Positions 22,298 to 35,489 of a stretch of 60,000 nt of DNA are shown piece after piece (the stretch's first letter is position 1; every line of letters begins with the position of its first letter). A program made the position numbers and the translations under genes. Source of the DNA: Cristatella mucedo (taxonomy: Eukaryota > Bryozoa > Phylactolaemata > Cristatellidae); assembly GCA_009760855.2 (NCBI GenBank), contig WPIO01000065.1, forward strand, positions 1,709,001-1,769,000, written 5' to 3'. Under the pieces are notes generated by a model. It searched no databases, was not told where the DNA came from, and saw only the letters and a program-made list of their open reading frames with translations.

Positions 22298-22372
22298 AAT
22301 AAATATATTAATAACACATTTTATAGCGCCCTGAGAGAAACTGAATATCTTTCTAGGCTACTTGCCTCCACT
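22298..22372 (-). mobile_element. LINE/SINE 3' tail fragment
   Basis: The complement of AGCGCCCTGAGAGAAACTGAATATCTTTCTAGG, with an AT-rich end near 22300, is the L2-type tail shared by LINE A and SINE B. The rest of the element is missing or unrecognisable. Confidence 0.6.
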
Positions 22373-22492
22373 TCTTGAGCTATCTACCAGTCCATCTAGA
22401 TTTCTATTTTGTCTATCAATCCATCCATCCTCATATCCACCAATCCACTCATTTACCGACCGACTACAATATTATCAATGTAGCTTACTAGC

Positions 22493-22817
<325 letters not shown>

Positions 22818-22904
22818 TTTCATCACTTTCTCTTCATTTTTCTATTTACATCTATCTTTATATATGCCTCTCTCTGTCTCTCTCTTTCTGTTCCGTCGTG
22901 GAGA

Positions 22905-22975
22905 CAATATATATACGGATATATTTACATATATATTATATATATATATATATATATACTATATATGTATAATTA
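22905..22975. repeat. (TA)n-rich segment
   Basis: Alternating TA/CAT sequence of about 70 bases, directly at the 3' (A/T-rich) end of a - strand SINE B copy. Confidence 0.85.
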
Positions 22976-23062
22976 ATTTGTATAGCGCCCTAAGAGAACT
23001 TAATCGCTATTTAGGCGCTTCACATATGCCACAGCGTTCGAGCCCATGACAAGCGAGAATGA
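22962..23062 (-). mobile_element. SINE B copy, degraded
   Basis: On the - strand a weak B-box-like ATGGGCTCGAACGC (near 23037-23050) is followed by the tail CATATGTGAAGCGCCTAAATAGCG, TTCTCTTAGGGCGCTATAC and an AT-rich end. Confidence 0.6.
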
Positions 23063-23182
23063 CGTCACGTTCATAGCTCAAAGCCCCGACTCTCCAGTCG
23101 ATGGACATCTATCACATCCAAAGCAATGCGCGACACGAAACCGACACCGACTCGCCTGCCCAGCAGCTTTAATTTTTTTTAA

Positions 23183-23705
23183 GTGTTAGCTTTGTCGCTT
23201 ACTTTTAGGTCACTTCACTTTTTGGCTCCAGCCTATCTCTCAGATCTACTCCCCCACCAGGCCAAGCATCGTACCACCCGCTTTTCGGAATCCAACAGTT
23301 TACCAATACCTCGTACAAACCTCAAATCCTTTGGAGACCGTGCATTTAGCTCGTATGCTCCCAAAGCCTGGAACTCCCTCCCGACTTGCGTCAGAACATC
23401 CCTTGTCTTGCCCACATTTAAAAAGAACTTAAAAACACGCCTATTTAGGACAGCATTTAGTGGGTCTCTGTGATTCGTCCTTCATGTGCTTATGCGTGCT
23501 GACACTGTGCATGCTGCCACTTACCACATTTGCATGCTGACCCTGTGCATGTCACCCCCTAACATTTTATTCCTGCTGTTTATCAAGCATGATATTATTC
23601 ACCTTTCAATTGTGTTTCCGTTTGCAGCAAATGTAAAGCGCCTAGAAAGAGATTTTCTGAAAGAGTTCTCTGAGGGCGCTTTATCAAGTGGATTTTTATT
23701 ATTAG
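23183..23705 (+). mobile_element. LINE A 3' fragment, young 5'-truncated copy
   Basis: From the FRSLH/YLSDLLPHQAKHRTTRF coding segment to the end of the frame (stop at 23471-23473), about 96 codons are intact and nearly identical to 3345-3627. The 3' UTR and hairpin tail follow. The tail carries an internal insertion relative to the 1744 copy (TTTTCTGAAAGAG between the hairpin halves), and the (ATT)n run is short. Confidence 0.88.
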
Positions 23706-23712
23706 CTAATGT

Positions 23713-23865
23713 AACAGCCTCATTTGTATAGGGATGGAAGAGCCTTAACGGCTATCGCTGCCGCTTGCAGCAGTGGGCAATACAGCATCGCCCGCTGCAG
23801 GACTCGAACCCAGGACCTGGGTCGTCAAGGGCGAGCGCCGTAGCCCCTCTGGGCAAGACCCAGGG
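23713..23865 (-). mobile_element. SINE A copy (tRNA-derived)
   Basis: On the - strand: CCAGAGGGGCTACGGCGCTCGCCC, then GGTCCTGGGTTCGAGTCC (B box near 23801-23812) and the family body GCAGCGGGCGATG, GCAAGCGGCAGCGATAGCC, AGGCTGTT. It is colinear with 5622-5775 over about 140 bases. Confidence 0.75.
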
Positions 23866-25160
23866 GCATTGAGAAGGAGCACGTCGTCGTCTTCTTCGGC
23901 GTCTGCCGCATCGTGCGCCGCCCCGCTTCCGGCGCCCGCGAGAGGAGCCAACGGTGGCCGCCAGCGACGCCGAGCCTTCCTGGTCAGGCACCCAAGTCTG
24001 GGCACGCACGAGCTGGACGCCACTCGCGCGCAGACGGACCGAAGTGTGGTTTGACCGCAGCAGCGCAGCGCTGGCGATCGGCTGCTCTGACTGTCGCCGG
24101 CGCTACGCTCCTCCGTCGCGTCTCACGCGAGCGATCACTTGCGCTGAGCCTCCGAACCGCGGCGAACGGCGGCAGCGAGGCTACTGCTGCTGCGCCAGCG
24201 CGTTGGCGCGCCTGCGAGGACGGCTACCTAGCGGCGCGGCCGACTAGCCTACGCTTTTCTGCGAAGCAGCCAACGGTGGCGTTCGTGCCGGACGTCGCCG
24301 CACCGCGACCGCGGTGTCGGCGTTCGAACGTAGACGCAGCTGCCGGCTGCGCCCGCTGTAACGAGCGCCGGTTTTCAGTTCGCAGCAGTCGCTAGGCGCA
24401 AGTGAGGAGCGAGCGACCGCCCCGCCTCCGCTAGGACGGCTGCTGCAGCGCCGCGCCGCCGCTTCATTGGTGCACCAGCGAGCGCGACGCTGCCGATCGC
24501 CGGCGTCGCGTAGAAGCCGAGCCGCGGCCCTAAACCCCGTCGTTAGGCGATGCGGCGTGCCGCCCCCCCCCCGAGCTGCTCTGCTAAACCCACGAGCTTC
24601 GGCGGCGGCGCGCGACTGCGGCAGCGGCTGCAGCGGACGGTTCGCACCCGCGCGAGCATGCGCAGCGTCGCGAGCGGCGCATTGCCACTCGAGTGCGAAG
24701 TGCCGCGTTGCGACGGTGCGTAACGCCGAAAGAGCCAGTCCGGACGATCGCGGCCGCGCGGAAGCCGCCTCGGCATGCCGAGCGCGGGGCGCGCGCGCGC
24801 GTATGCACGCGTCGGCGCATGGCGCCGCCGGCGGCTCGGGAGCGGCGTCGCGGTGAGCGTGCGCTCCACCGCAGAGCCGCTTCTTTTGCGAGCGACCGCC
24901 CACTATCGGCTGGTCGTCACTTCCACTCGCCTCGCCTCGCTTCTCGCTCCTCGCCAGCCTCGTCCTGTAAAACGAAACGCTTGGATGCGCCCTCTATCTT
25001 ATACAACGCCAAGCGTACGAGAGTGTCGCTTGGCAGTAAGGCAGCGCGACCGCGAATGATCTTCGTTATGAGACCGCTCAGGAGTCCTGCTAATTCTTTC
25101 GCGCGAAACACCCGCGCGGATATTTTTCATAATTTTAAACACGTAACATTATTCATAAGA
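23866..25160. other. GC/CpG-rich block, no gene recognised
   Basis: High GC with open frames up to 219 codons on both strands. Their Arg/Ala/Ser composition is what random CpG-rich DNA yields. No domain or splice pair could be supported. Confidence 0.4.
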
Positions 25161-25163
25161 TAT

Positions 25164-25165
25164 TA

Positions 25166-25196
<31 letters not shown>

Positions 25197-25200
25197 TAAT
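25164..25200. repeat. (TA)n microsatellite
   Basis: About 14 TA units plus flanking ATATTATAATATT. It sits at an abrupt border between two GC-rich blocks. A TTCATAA-containing segment recurs on both sides (about 25152 and 25229). Confidence 0.85.
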
Positions 25201-25229
25201 ATTCACAAGCCGTTAATACTCGTTAGCTA

Positions 25230-26212
25230 ATCATATTCATAAGCCGTTGCCTGGTGGCCGCGCGTCGTTTGCAGCACCCAGGCGAGTTCTCGGCGCAAGC
25301 GACGCGCGCGCGTCGGCGGCGGCGGCGAAGTGGCAAAGCCTGAGGAAATTGAGACGTCTCCGGTCGATTCGTCGCCCAGGCGTGAGATGTGCGTCGGTGG
25401 GCGATGGACGCCGGATCTCGCCCAGCGGCGGTCCGAAAGGGAGGTTCCCGGCAAATACGGTAGATGCCCCCGCACTGGGTCGCGGACCGAGATCCGCGGG
25501 TCGCCTGGGGCCTCGGGCCAGGGTCAGCCAGCGCGGGCCACCTGGCCCGATGGTCGATCCCCTGACCACGTGCGCTGCTTTTCTTTTCCCGCGGGACCAG
25601 CCGAGGCCCCGACCAAGATCCGCGCATGGAAGCCGACGTTCTATTCGACTAGATGGGCGAGGAGGGCGCTCGCAGGAAGCTTGTGGCTGAGGCGAGAAAT
25701 GCGATGAGGTGTTTGGTACGCACGCGATACGGTTGAGCGACTGAGCTACCGAACAAACGAGTGCGTCGACGCATCGGCGGCGGCCCGCTAACGGTAGACC
25801 GCTTGCGCTTCGCCGGAGGTAGCGTGGTGAATTGGTCGCGCTCAGTCTCGCAGCATGAGCGGCGGGGGCCGGCTGGCGGCGAGGCGCTTTCGCCGAGTCG
25901 GATCTGTGACCAGCATAGTTTTGAGCCGGTTTGACATTCTCCAAGCGGTAGGTACGCAATACCACGCAGAACACCGAAGCGGGCTCAAAGGCGTTTATTC
26001 GCATGGAAGCCGCAGCGGGCTGGTACGCGACTGCCCCGCCCGGCGTCCTCGACTTCCTCTCAGGCCTTTGGCGCCCGTTACTTATTTACCACTGTCGTAA
26101 ATTACAATACACCATAAGTCAACAACAGTGTCATAATCTCAAATTAGCCCTTACATTCACCCTTGATCTCAAGATCAAATGGGACAGCAACAAAACAAAG
26201 CATTACAACAGC
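25230..26212. other. GC-rich, with possible tRNA-like remnant near 25729-25757
   Basis: On the - strand GTTCGGTAGCTCAGTCGCTCAACC (25734-25757) resembles a tRNA A box with flanks, but no B box follows at the right distance. A 255-codon - strand frame crosses this remnant and has no protein motif, so it is not annotated as a gene. Confidence 0.35.
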
Positions 26213-27400
26213 TCAATAATAATGCATGCCTTCCTTAACTCCTTTCTCATCTAGCACGAGGCTAGGTAACGGCCGCTCGGAGGAGGCAAGTGAAAGCACG
26301 GCCTTTGCTAACTTGCCGGCTATGTATGGCAAGAGCTTTGCCGTATCGCCGAGCCATACAGCTTTCCACTGCGCCATCAGTCTCCAATGCGGTACCAGTC
26401 TTTGCCCCGAACAGCTTAGCCCCGCACGGGGCGTCTGGGCATTCGCCCTGGCGCCGGCCGCTGCATTATGGACTGCAACCGCTGTCGCCTCGCGCGTCGC
26501 CCGTGAGGCAGATGACTCGAGCCTCAGCCCCTGTACGACTGCCTTTAGCCGCTCGTCGGTCACTCCTGCGCCATTGCCTTCGGTCGCTCGGCGTGCACCG
26601 GTCGCGCCTCCTCGCCGGGCGTCTCGCTCTCGTCCTCTGCTGCTTGCTCCTCGCGCGTCTCCGCCACCAGCACTTCGGAAACCGAGGTTAGCATACTGTG
26701 CGCGCGCACCATCTGTTGCTGCCACTCCTCGATCTTCGCCTCCGACAGCTCGGCAAGAATCTCGCGTGCCCTCTCGGCGATCGTTTCGCTCGCCTCCTTG
26801 GCGGACGCTTCACGCACTTGCGCCGACCGTAACGCTTCGCTCCATGCCGCCGTCACCTTCAAGACCCTTAGCACCGACTCGCAGGCCACCGGTGCTGTCT
26901 CGTTCTCTACCAGTGCTTCCCGGCCGCCGCCGCCTCCTCCAGAGCAGACAGAGCCTCCTCTCTGGCAGACAGAGCCGCCTCTCAGGCAGACAGAGCCTCC
27001 TCTCTGGCCGCCGCCGCCTCCTCCAGAGCAGACAGAGCCTCTTCTCTGGCAGACAGAGCCGCCTCTCAGGCAGACAGAGCCTCCTCCCGGGCAGACAGAA
27101 ACTCCTCTCCGGCGGACAGAGCCTCTTCTCTGGCGGACAGAGCCTCTTCTCTGGCAGACAGAGCCTCCTCTCAGGCAGACAGAGCCTCTTCTCCGGCAGA
27201 CAGAGTCGCCTCTCCGGCAGACAGAGCCTCCTCTCCGGCAGACAGAGCCTCCTCTCTGGCCGACAGAGCCGTCTCTATTCCGGATGCTGCCGCCGAATGT
27301 CTCCGCCTCGCTCGTGATGACCGGCGCTTCCTCTTTTATTTTCTTCTTTTGTTTTTCCGGCTTCTGTCGAGCAGCGTATCGACGTTAAGGTTCTGTCACT
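26213..27400 (-). pseudogene. frame-broken coiled-coil reading frame of unknown family
   Basis: On the - strand, codons from about 26920 to 26560 give a charged, helix-favouring sequence (for example EASETIAERAREILAELSEA and EEWQQQMVRAHSMLTSVSEV) typical of a coiled coil. Upstream, a 21-bp minisatellite (26940-27280) can be read as the heptad REEALSA repeated, but in another frame. At the GGC run near 26925 the heptad frame runs to a stop while the next frame carries on the coil, as a one-base indel would cause. A second frame change near 26570-26640 leads into ERLKAVVQGLRL and a tail with PHWRLMAQWKAVWLG and YIAGKLAKAVLSLAS, ending at 26213. A basic stretch (KPEKQKKKIKEE) lies near 27340. 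No family is recognised; it could be a decayed host or transposon protein. The + strand is also open, so strand is inferred from composition. Confidence 0.4.
26940..27280. repeat. 21-bp minisatellite, about 16 units
   Basis: The unit GCAGACAGAGCCTCCTCTCTG repeats with substitutions but no frame-breaking indels. A variant block beginning GGCCGCCGCCGCCTCCTCCAGA occurs twice (26922 and 27006), which suggests duplication of a larger segment. Because the unit is a multiple of three, all six frames stay open. Confidence 0.9.
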
Positions 27401-27419
27401 CGCCGTCAGGCTCCGCCAT

Positions 27420-30000
27420 TCTCTTGCTGCGCGCCTTATCTACGTAACCGTCAGCGTTGCCCGCTTAGCGCGCTTCTCTCTTGAATTACCCGAATCTCAG
27501 GTCGTTTAGCTGCTCAGCCCCTCTCTAATCGCGCCTCTGATGTTTTCCGTAGCCTTCGGTTGCCATGCACGCAAAGTCCGGCAATCGCTGCCGACCGACG
27601 CAGCGACGTCTCGCGACCGGACGACAGCGACGAGACGAAGCTAAAAGTTCGCGGACTCGGTGCCAAATTTGCCGCTCGCCGTCCGAGCGAAGCGTCCTTT
27701 GTATTCTGTGCACCCAGCGGATGCCTTACTTCGCTCTCCATCTACGCGCGCTCATTACAGCCGGGCCGCCAGCCGTCGACGACCGTGCAGAGGCAGGCGC
27801 AGCCCGCTCAGGCCGGCGCCGCCACCACCGTCGGAGCGACGCGCGTGCGGAGCGAAGCGCGCGCGTCGCTACGGCCGCCGAAACATTAGCCGCGCTCCTC
27901 AGCGGCGGGCCGCTGAGCGCGGCGAGGCGCGGCGCGACGCCGTTCATGCGCCCGCTGTCGGAGCCAATCGAGCGTGCTCGCTCGGGGCGTTCTCCGCTCG
28001 CTATCAACCCGCACAAAAGTTTATGGCCTGACTTGGTAAGGAAAGAATTGCGAGAAAGAATCCCCGGGTGGAATTGCTTGTGAAACGTTTGTTGTCCCTG
28101 GAGTGCAGGCGATTGGCCCCCGTGGAGTCTGGAGGGAATCGACCCGGAGGCTCGGCCAGCGCTGTCAGAGCTGCACTTTAGCGGGACCGCAGCGCCGCTA
28201 GCTTAGCACCGATTGACGCCGACCGGACGATGAGGAGTCCGCGGGTTTCGTCACGTTTAATCGAAGTATTATTTGGCCGGTGATGGGGGTTTGCACTCAT
28301 CCGATAGACATAAGCGTAAGGAGTAGCAGACCAAAACTGTCACCCATCGGATTAAACTTTGGATGCTCTACGCTTGCTGGAGTTTTGAGCTGGGAATTCC
28401 AAGGGCTTCCGGCCGTCTCGTTGCGCATGTACGACGCTCCTCGCGGAAACCGTGTCACCGCGCGCGGCAAAAAGTCGAACGCACACATAGATCGAAAATA
28501 GCGCGGCCATTGCTGAGCGCCGCGGTTTGACATTCGTTTGAATTCATTCCATACATCCTGTGGGTAATTTCTCATGAGCCAAAAGCGATAATTTTGCGCA
28601 TACTTGGTCCGTCGCCGCCCGAATTACTTATTGTGCCTACGCGCTTTCTGCCGAAAAGTCGCAGAGCAGCGGCGACCGCCGAAAGCTAGCCCATCGACCG
28701 TGCATATGAAACCTACTCAGATCGTAAGAAACCTGCACGCCTCCGGCCTGCGACTCCACGAGATATCCACCTCAGACAGCTGCTCTCAGCCGTCTGCAAA
28801 TGGCGCAGCGATCGAGAGAATCGCATCATGCTGAGACACGTAACAGCGGAAGTTGTCCGTTGCGTGTGCAACGCATACGGCGAATTCTTTTCGCCGACGT
28901 CCTCCCCTCCCCCCTTTGGTTTTCGTGCTCCTTCCTTCGGCTGAGAGCAGCTGTCGTTCTTTGTGGGCTCGCTAATCCAACGCCAACCGACAGCCGCAGC
29001 GCTGCTATCCTTGCTGCCGCTGCTGTTAACGCGAACCGCTTGCGGTTATTTTTCCAGTCCAATCGGCGGCCAATCGCTGCTCCGAGCTTCGTGCTGAGGC
29101 GAGGCGGGCTTTATGCTGGCAGACTACGCTCCTTTGAAGCCTTCGGAAACCTCGGAGGATCGCGGCATGAACGAATGAAAAGTTGATGCCAAGTATACTC
29201 AATTATGTACATCGGAGCGAATGCTTCGCTTAAGCTTCCCGTCATCGGCGGATCGTCGACGAGCCGCCCTATCGTGAGTACTTGAAAATGAAAAGGTGCG
29301 CGGAGTTGTCTCCTCTACCGATGAAATTTACCCCCCCCGATTGAATAATCATTCGTATAACGAGAACCGATGGAACGATCGCCGTGCCATCGTGCCAAAA
29401 TGATCTCTCTACCGTTGTGCTTACACTAACCATCTTTTAATATAACAATGGCGGCAATGTTGACCGTGTGATTTCCTCGGAGAATCGAGGCCATCCCTAG
29501 ATGAATAAATGTGTAAATATGGTAATCTAGAAAATAGATCAACAGATGCCCTATGAATATGTGTCAAACGTCTCACAGGATGCAAGACAATTAGGAAATT
29601 TTGACATGTACTAATGAAGTACGATTGCAGAATGCAAAGTTCGAGGACATTCTAGGACATTCGTAGCGATTCTTATCAAACCAAAATCAGACATGAGCTG
29701 TCGAATGTTCCACATGCACAGTTGAGCTAATATTTTAAATTTCACGTTGATTAGTATAGTATGAGCCGAGTTACAGAATTCACAAGACGCAAAAGTGCAC
29801 TGTAAAGGAAGCTTTTTGAAAGTCGCAAAGGTGTACCTCAAAAAGCTACCAACATGTACCTCAATGTGTCAAGGTTCAACGGTTGGGTAACGCATTTGTC
29901 TTTCGAAATATGCACTAAACAAAAAACTCAAGTTTGGCAAATCATTTGTCCGCGAATTGTTCTGATTATTCACCATTAAACGCTTTCGCGTGGTCCCGTC
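27420..30000. other. no gene recognised
   Basis: GC-rich DNA to about 28250, then mixed and AT-richer DNA. There are only short shadow frames. A small CGGAC/GTCCG hairpin lies near 28224. I could not recognise any transposon or exon. Confidence 0.4.
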
Positions 30001-30460
30001 TCGAGGCGAGGCGAAGCTACTGGACCCGCGAGCTCTCCCGAGCCGGCCCGGTCACTTGCTCGCGGTGCGCCCGCTGGGCGCACTGCTTTTGTGACCTAGG
30101 CCGCCGAGAGTCTCTCGATCCATGCGCCGATAGGCGAACGTCGGTGCGGAGAACCAGCCGCGCGTCGCTAGGGCGATTCCGGAAACTGCGTCGCTGCCGT
30201 CGCCGCACGACCGACGAGGCGGTGCAGCGTTCAAATGCACTCGATCCACCGCCGGCTCGCGGCGCTGCGGCCGGTCGGGCGAAGGGGGAGGGCAACGAAC
30301 GGGCGTCCCGAATGCTGCTCAGTAGGCAGCGGGAAAGGAAGCAAGCGGCGAGCCTCTGGCGAGTCGTTAGGGCCTGAGCATAATGGCTCGAGGGCGCAGA
30401 CGGCTCTCAAAATGCTCGCGGGCGAGTACGAGCAGGGGTCGCTGGCGGGCGAGCACGCGC

Positions 30461-30465
<5 letters not shown>

Positions 30466-30554
<89 letters not shown>

Positions 30555-30569
30555 AGAAAGAGAGGGAGA

Positions 30570-30643
<74 letters not shown>

Positions 30644-30658
30644 AAGAGAGGGAGAGGG
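30466..30658. repeat. (GA)n microsatellite
   Basis: About 190 bases of GA with GGGAGA and GAAAGAG interruptions around 30538-30575 and 30636-30655. Confidence 0.97.
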
Positions 30659-32562
30659 ACCGCTCGCTGCCGCCGCTGCCACCGTTGCGAGTGCGTCGCC
30701 GCGGGAGCTCGCACTGCGCTTGGCACGCCACGCGCGGCTACCCTCGTAATTGCGCCCGCGGTTCGGTCGCCCCTCGGCCGTGAAGCTCATTAGCCAGCCG
30801 GTGCCGGTGCCGAGCACTGGCACCGGCGCCCGTAATTGCGATTGTCTCGATCGCTTTGAACGTCCGCCGGGACCCGCAGCCCGACCGACCGTTATCGGGG
30901 CGCGAGCGGGTGGGGAGGGGGAGGCAATCGCGTGTCGCGGGATCGGCAGCTCGCCGCCGCCGAGCCGGAGTCGGCGGGCGAGCCGCTCCGCACTTGAGGC
31001 GGCTACCGCCGCCGCCGCACGCCGCCCCGCTGTGGGGCGCGTCGCCCGCCGTTCGAAATCCGGTAGCGCCTAGGAGGCACCGCAGAGGTCTACGGCCGAT
31101 GGGCCGTGCGCGCACCGGCCGCGAATGAGGCGGCGTCGTTGTGCTCCTTGCGGCGCGGCTGGCCGGGTTCGTCTTTCAGCCTCGCTGGCCCGCACACGCC
31201 GATACTGCGTCTCGCGCGCGCGCCGCCAGCGAGGGCGGACAGATGCACGAGCCTCCGCGGCTGAAACGCCCGGTTGCCGCGAACGCCGAGACGCGGCAAT
31301 TCGAGCTCGGTCGCAGCGGTGCGCAGGGCAGAGGACCGTCGGGAATTGAAGTCTTGCTGCTCGGCGGTTAGTCGCCGCGGGCGGGCGGGCGGGCGCGCGG
31401 ACGGGCGAGGGGCGGGCGGCGACTATATCGGCCGTGTCGGCGAACTTCGACTCGAGCGCGAGGCGTTCCCTTAGTCGGCATATCGCGCTGGCTACTGAAA
31501 GGCAGGCAGGCAGGCAGGCAGGCAGACTCACTCCGCCGCATCGCTCACTCCGCTCACTCCGCTCATTCCGCCTCATTCCTCACTCCGCCTCATTCCTCAT
31601 TCCTCACTCGCTCACTCCGCCGCATCGCTCCGCCGTGCAGCGGAGTGCGAGGGTCCGTTGCATAGGAAGCTCTCGACGACGCGTCCGAGTCCCGCGAAGC
31701 CCCTCCCCCCACTCGCGCTGCAGCTGCGACCAACCGAGATCCGCAAAACGTTCGGCGCCGGCGTTCCCGCGACGTCCCGCCGGGGCGCTACTGCGCTGCA
31801 GACGCCCTCGCGCGCGCGTCTGCAGCCGCCCTTGGCGTCGTGGGCGAGCGCCGCAGGCGAAGCGCGGCCGACTGCCGCGCGCGTGCTACTAACACTCCGC
31901 ACCGCGATAAGCCGCACGTCAAACAGAGCGGCGGCGGCGGCGCGGCGTCGGCGAACGGAGGGCGGTCTGGAACCTCGACGGGCGGCGGCGGCGGCGGTGC
32001 GCACGGGCCCCGTATCAATTACGGGGTCTAATCGGTGGCCGGGACGCGGCCGCCGATTAAAACTTCATTATTCTAGGTCAGTACGGAAAAATAGGCTCCG
32101 TCGCGCTCCGACGAAGGAGAGAGTAAGTGTGGAAGCCTGCGGGGCGCAGCGAGGCGGCGGCGGCGGACAAATGAGCAGAATGGGCGATGCATTCCTATTT
32201 GCAACATCGACAATCGGCGTCTATCAGTCCATTTAGCTAGACCTCTCGCACGAACAAAGGAACAATGGCGTCCTCCTCGCGATCAGCGACCCTCTCGGCG
32301 TACGCGTGCGGACGCGAGTACAAGCGTATCTAGATGCGTGTATATTAACCGGCACCGCCGTGACCCGCAAATAAGGCGTGCGCGCGGTGTGGTCTCGCGG
32401 CAATCTAGGAAGCGGTCGGCCGCACGCAACCCGCCAAAGCGTCAAGCGTGTCAAAGATTAGCGCGCGTGCGCGTGCGGCCGTCGAGCGGCTCGCGGGCGG
32501 ACGGACTCGGGAGCGGCCGACTACGACGGACGGCCCCGAGCTCTCGCCACGAGGCTGCGACC
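30659..32562. other. GC/CpG-rich block, possible promoter region
   Basis: Very CpG-rich. It contains a perfect hairpin GCCGGTGCC/GGCACCGGC near 30800-30830, (GGCGGGCG) copies near 31380, an (AGGC)n run near 31500, and a degenerate CTCACTCCG/CTCATTCCG repeat at 31530-31625. No coding exon is supported. It may be promoter DNA for the exon at 32563, which is an inference. Confidence 0.35.
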
Positions 32563-32692
32563 ATGGCGTGCAGCACGACGGCCAATCGCATCTACAGGCC
32601 GCCTCCGCCGCCGCTGCGCGTCTCATACGAGGACGTCGCACCAGCGACCGCGTCCGGCGGTGGTCCGATCGGCGCGGAGGCCGCCGATGAAG
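32563..32692 (+). CDS. candidate first coding exon (alternative 5' exon of the GST gene, or a separate gene)
   Basis: An ATG in a strong context (GCGACCATGG) opens 43 codons starting MACSTTANRIYRPPPPPLRV, with a Pro run and an acidic end, then meets a donor GAAG|GTGAAC at 32692/32693. The exon ends in phase 1, the phase accepted by the GST exon at 35699, so splicing to that gene would keep frame. A separate gene is equally possible. No family is recognised. Evidence is limited to start context, open frame, donor and phase. Confidence 0.35.
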
Positions 32693-32871
32693 GTGAACAC
32701 GCGCGCAGCCGCGCTCGCTCGAGGCAGCACGCGGTGGCAGGCCACGCGAGCGTGCGCCGCCTGCCCCTCCGAAGCGCCTGCCGTTTTCCGCTGAACTCTT
32801 GGCCGCGTTCGCTCGGTCGCTAGAGAGCGGGCGTCTGCAAAAGACTCGTTTCGCGCCATAGCGAGACCATG

Positions 32872-32987
<116 letters not shown>

Positions 32988-33221
32988 ATTATCCTGCGAT
33001 GCGAGCGGCCACCGGCGGGTACCTAGCCCGAGATGGCAAACTCGGCCTTGCGACTCGCGCGCGAGGTGGCCATCGGCCGCCTGCGGAGGCTACAAGACAC
33101 CGCCGCCGCTACGAAGTTGCCGTCGCGTAGCGGCTGGCCCTTTCACGGCTCGTGCGGACTCACGCGATCAAAAAATGAGACCAGACCGGTGCGGCGGCGC
33201 ACTCCCTGGCTAGCGGCTGGG

Positions 33222-33512
<291 letters not shown>

Positions 33513-35399
33513 GCGCACGCGAGCCCTGCTTTTCATGCCAGCCGCTCTGCGCCTCTGAACCGCTTGCACGCTTTTTACGAGTGGACGCCGGAAGGCGCCT
33601 CGCGCTCGCTCGCTCGCGCTGCTGCGTGACGAGCAGCTCGCTCGCGGTCAAGCGCGGCAGTCGCTTCCTCCGCGTTCTCGTGCGGATGGCCGACTCGTCC
33701 ATCGGCGACGTGCCGTCGGCCGCAGGATGCTACCACTTACTCCTCGAAGTACTTACTACTTACGCCTCGGCCTCGGTGACCTCGCGCGGCGCCGGCTTCG
33801 CGGAGGCTGCGCTCCGCCGAGTGCTCGGCGTCGTTGCACCCGCGGGGCCTTTTGTTTCCGCTACGCGCTCGAAAGCGCAGCAGCCGCCGCCGCCGAGCGG
33901 GTACCTGGAATGTTGCCGCGGGGCGCTCCAGGGTAGCCGCTCGCGGCGTCGCGACCGCTCGCTGCGACGCCGGCTCCCGGCGCCCGTTCCCAGCGCCGCC
34001 CGGCCGTCCGTCGTACGTCGCGTGCCCGAGAGCCGTCGAGTGCATTTAGGGGCGTAGCCAGGAGTAAGCCAACGAGGAGCCAGGCCTTGACCTCGAAGGA
34101 TCGTAGGAAGGCTGACGCGGCATTTTGGATGGCTTGCGGCCCAGCGCGTGCCTTCGAGTCGACCCGAAACGGAGACCAGGCTCAGCGGTCCACCTCAGCC
34201 TCTCGCTTGCGCGCGCAGCGCCAAGCGCCGCATCCAGCGCATCCGGCGGCTCTTTCGAAAGCTTCGCCGCCGGCGCCCCGGCACCAACGTCCTTCGGGGT
34301 GCGGTCATTCGGCCCATTTCTGTCGCGGCGGCGACGTCGCGCTTTACGACTCGCGATCTCCGTTATCGAAATGGCGCTGCGGCACGACGGCCAAATGTGA
34401 CGCGACGGCGATCCAATGTAACAAAGGTCGGCGTTCCCCCTTCCGGACCGGACCGATCGCTTCCTTTCGCTGGGAAAACGCCAGCCGGCGCCAAGTGGCT
34501 GTCAAATCTCGACAATCATCGTCTCGTTGTCCCACGGCGGCGGCGCTGCTCACGTACGCTGGTCTAGCGGGCGAAAGATGGCACCATCGGCGCCATCTCT
34601 TTTCTGCACGGGTATTCGGCGTGCAGCTTTTGCTCGCTGGTACCCGCCGCTTAACCAATTGTGACTTGGCGAGCTCGCGATAAATCGCCGACGACAAAGC
34701 TCGCGACGTTATAATCGAATGCTTATGACAACGTCGCGTCGTCTCGTCCGCTTCGTCTCGCAGAGCCGTCGCGAGGCAGCGCGATCGCCTCCTGTCCGAC
34801 CTCGCCCGATAGCGAAACGCGGTCGGCGATGCTAGCACGTTGCGTCACAGAATGTTGACCTAGTTGCGTTCTTCTATTTTTTCTTTTGCTTTGGCGCTGT
34901 TTCGGGTGATTCGTCGAACGGGATCGCCGTGGTCCGCCGCAGGACTGCTCTCATCGCCGCAGGACCCCCTTTTGTGCACCCGCCTTCGCCGCCGCCACCT
35001 TGGATCCCGCTTCCAGAGGACTAAGTGGCCGCGGACTATGCGTGCCGCAGCTCTCGCATAACGCCGCGGCCGTCGGGTACAAGCCCCCACCCGTCCAGCC
35101 GCCGCGGCGCCTGTAACGATGTCTTCGCGCAGGCGTCGGCTGTACAACTAGCTCTAACCAATGGCGACGCGGCTCGAGTTGTCACAACTCGCTAGGAAAA
35201 ACAAACTGAGCTGGAGCGAGGCGATCACCACCGCCGCTACTCGGCGCATGTGACGGCGAAAGCTACGAGAGAGAGGCCGCTACTTCCAACTGCGCCCGCT
35301 CGCCGTGAGCTGCTCGCGCTCGTGCGCCGAGGCGCGCGAAGCAGCGCGTCGGGAGGACAGGGAGAGCGCTCGCTGCACGATGCACGGCGAAGCGTGGCG
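33513..35399. other. GC/CpG-rich region upstream of the GST gene
   Basis: No gene recognised. High CpG content continues up to the GST start, consistent with promoter-proximal DNA. No TATA box was identified with confidence. Confidence 0.35.
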
Positions 35400-35489
35400 A
35401 TGTCTTGGCGAAAGCAAAGGCGGCGCGAATCGAGCGCAGCTATGAAGGAGATCACCACCGCGAAGCCGCCGCTCGTTTTAGGCAGCATT

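Noticed and set aside
25237-26004. 255-codon - strand frame
   Set aside because: Composition is that of random GC-rich DNA, it crosses a tRNA-like remnant, and it has no motif.
28220-28255. Hammerhead-like ribozyme (GATGAG near a GTCCGC hairpin)
   Set aside because: The conserved CUGAUGA and GAAA core elements are not present in the required order.
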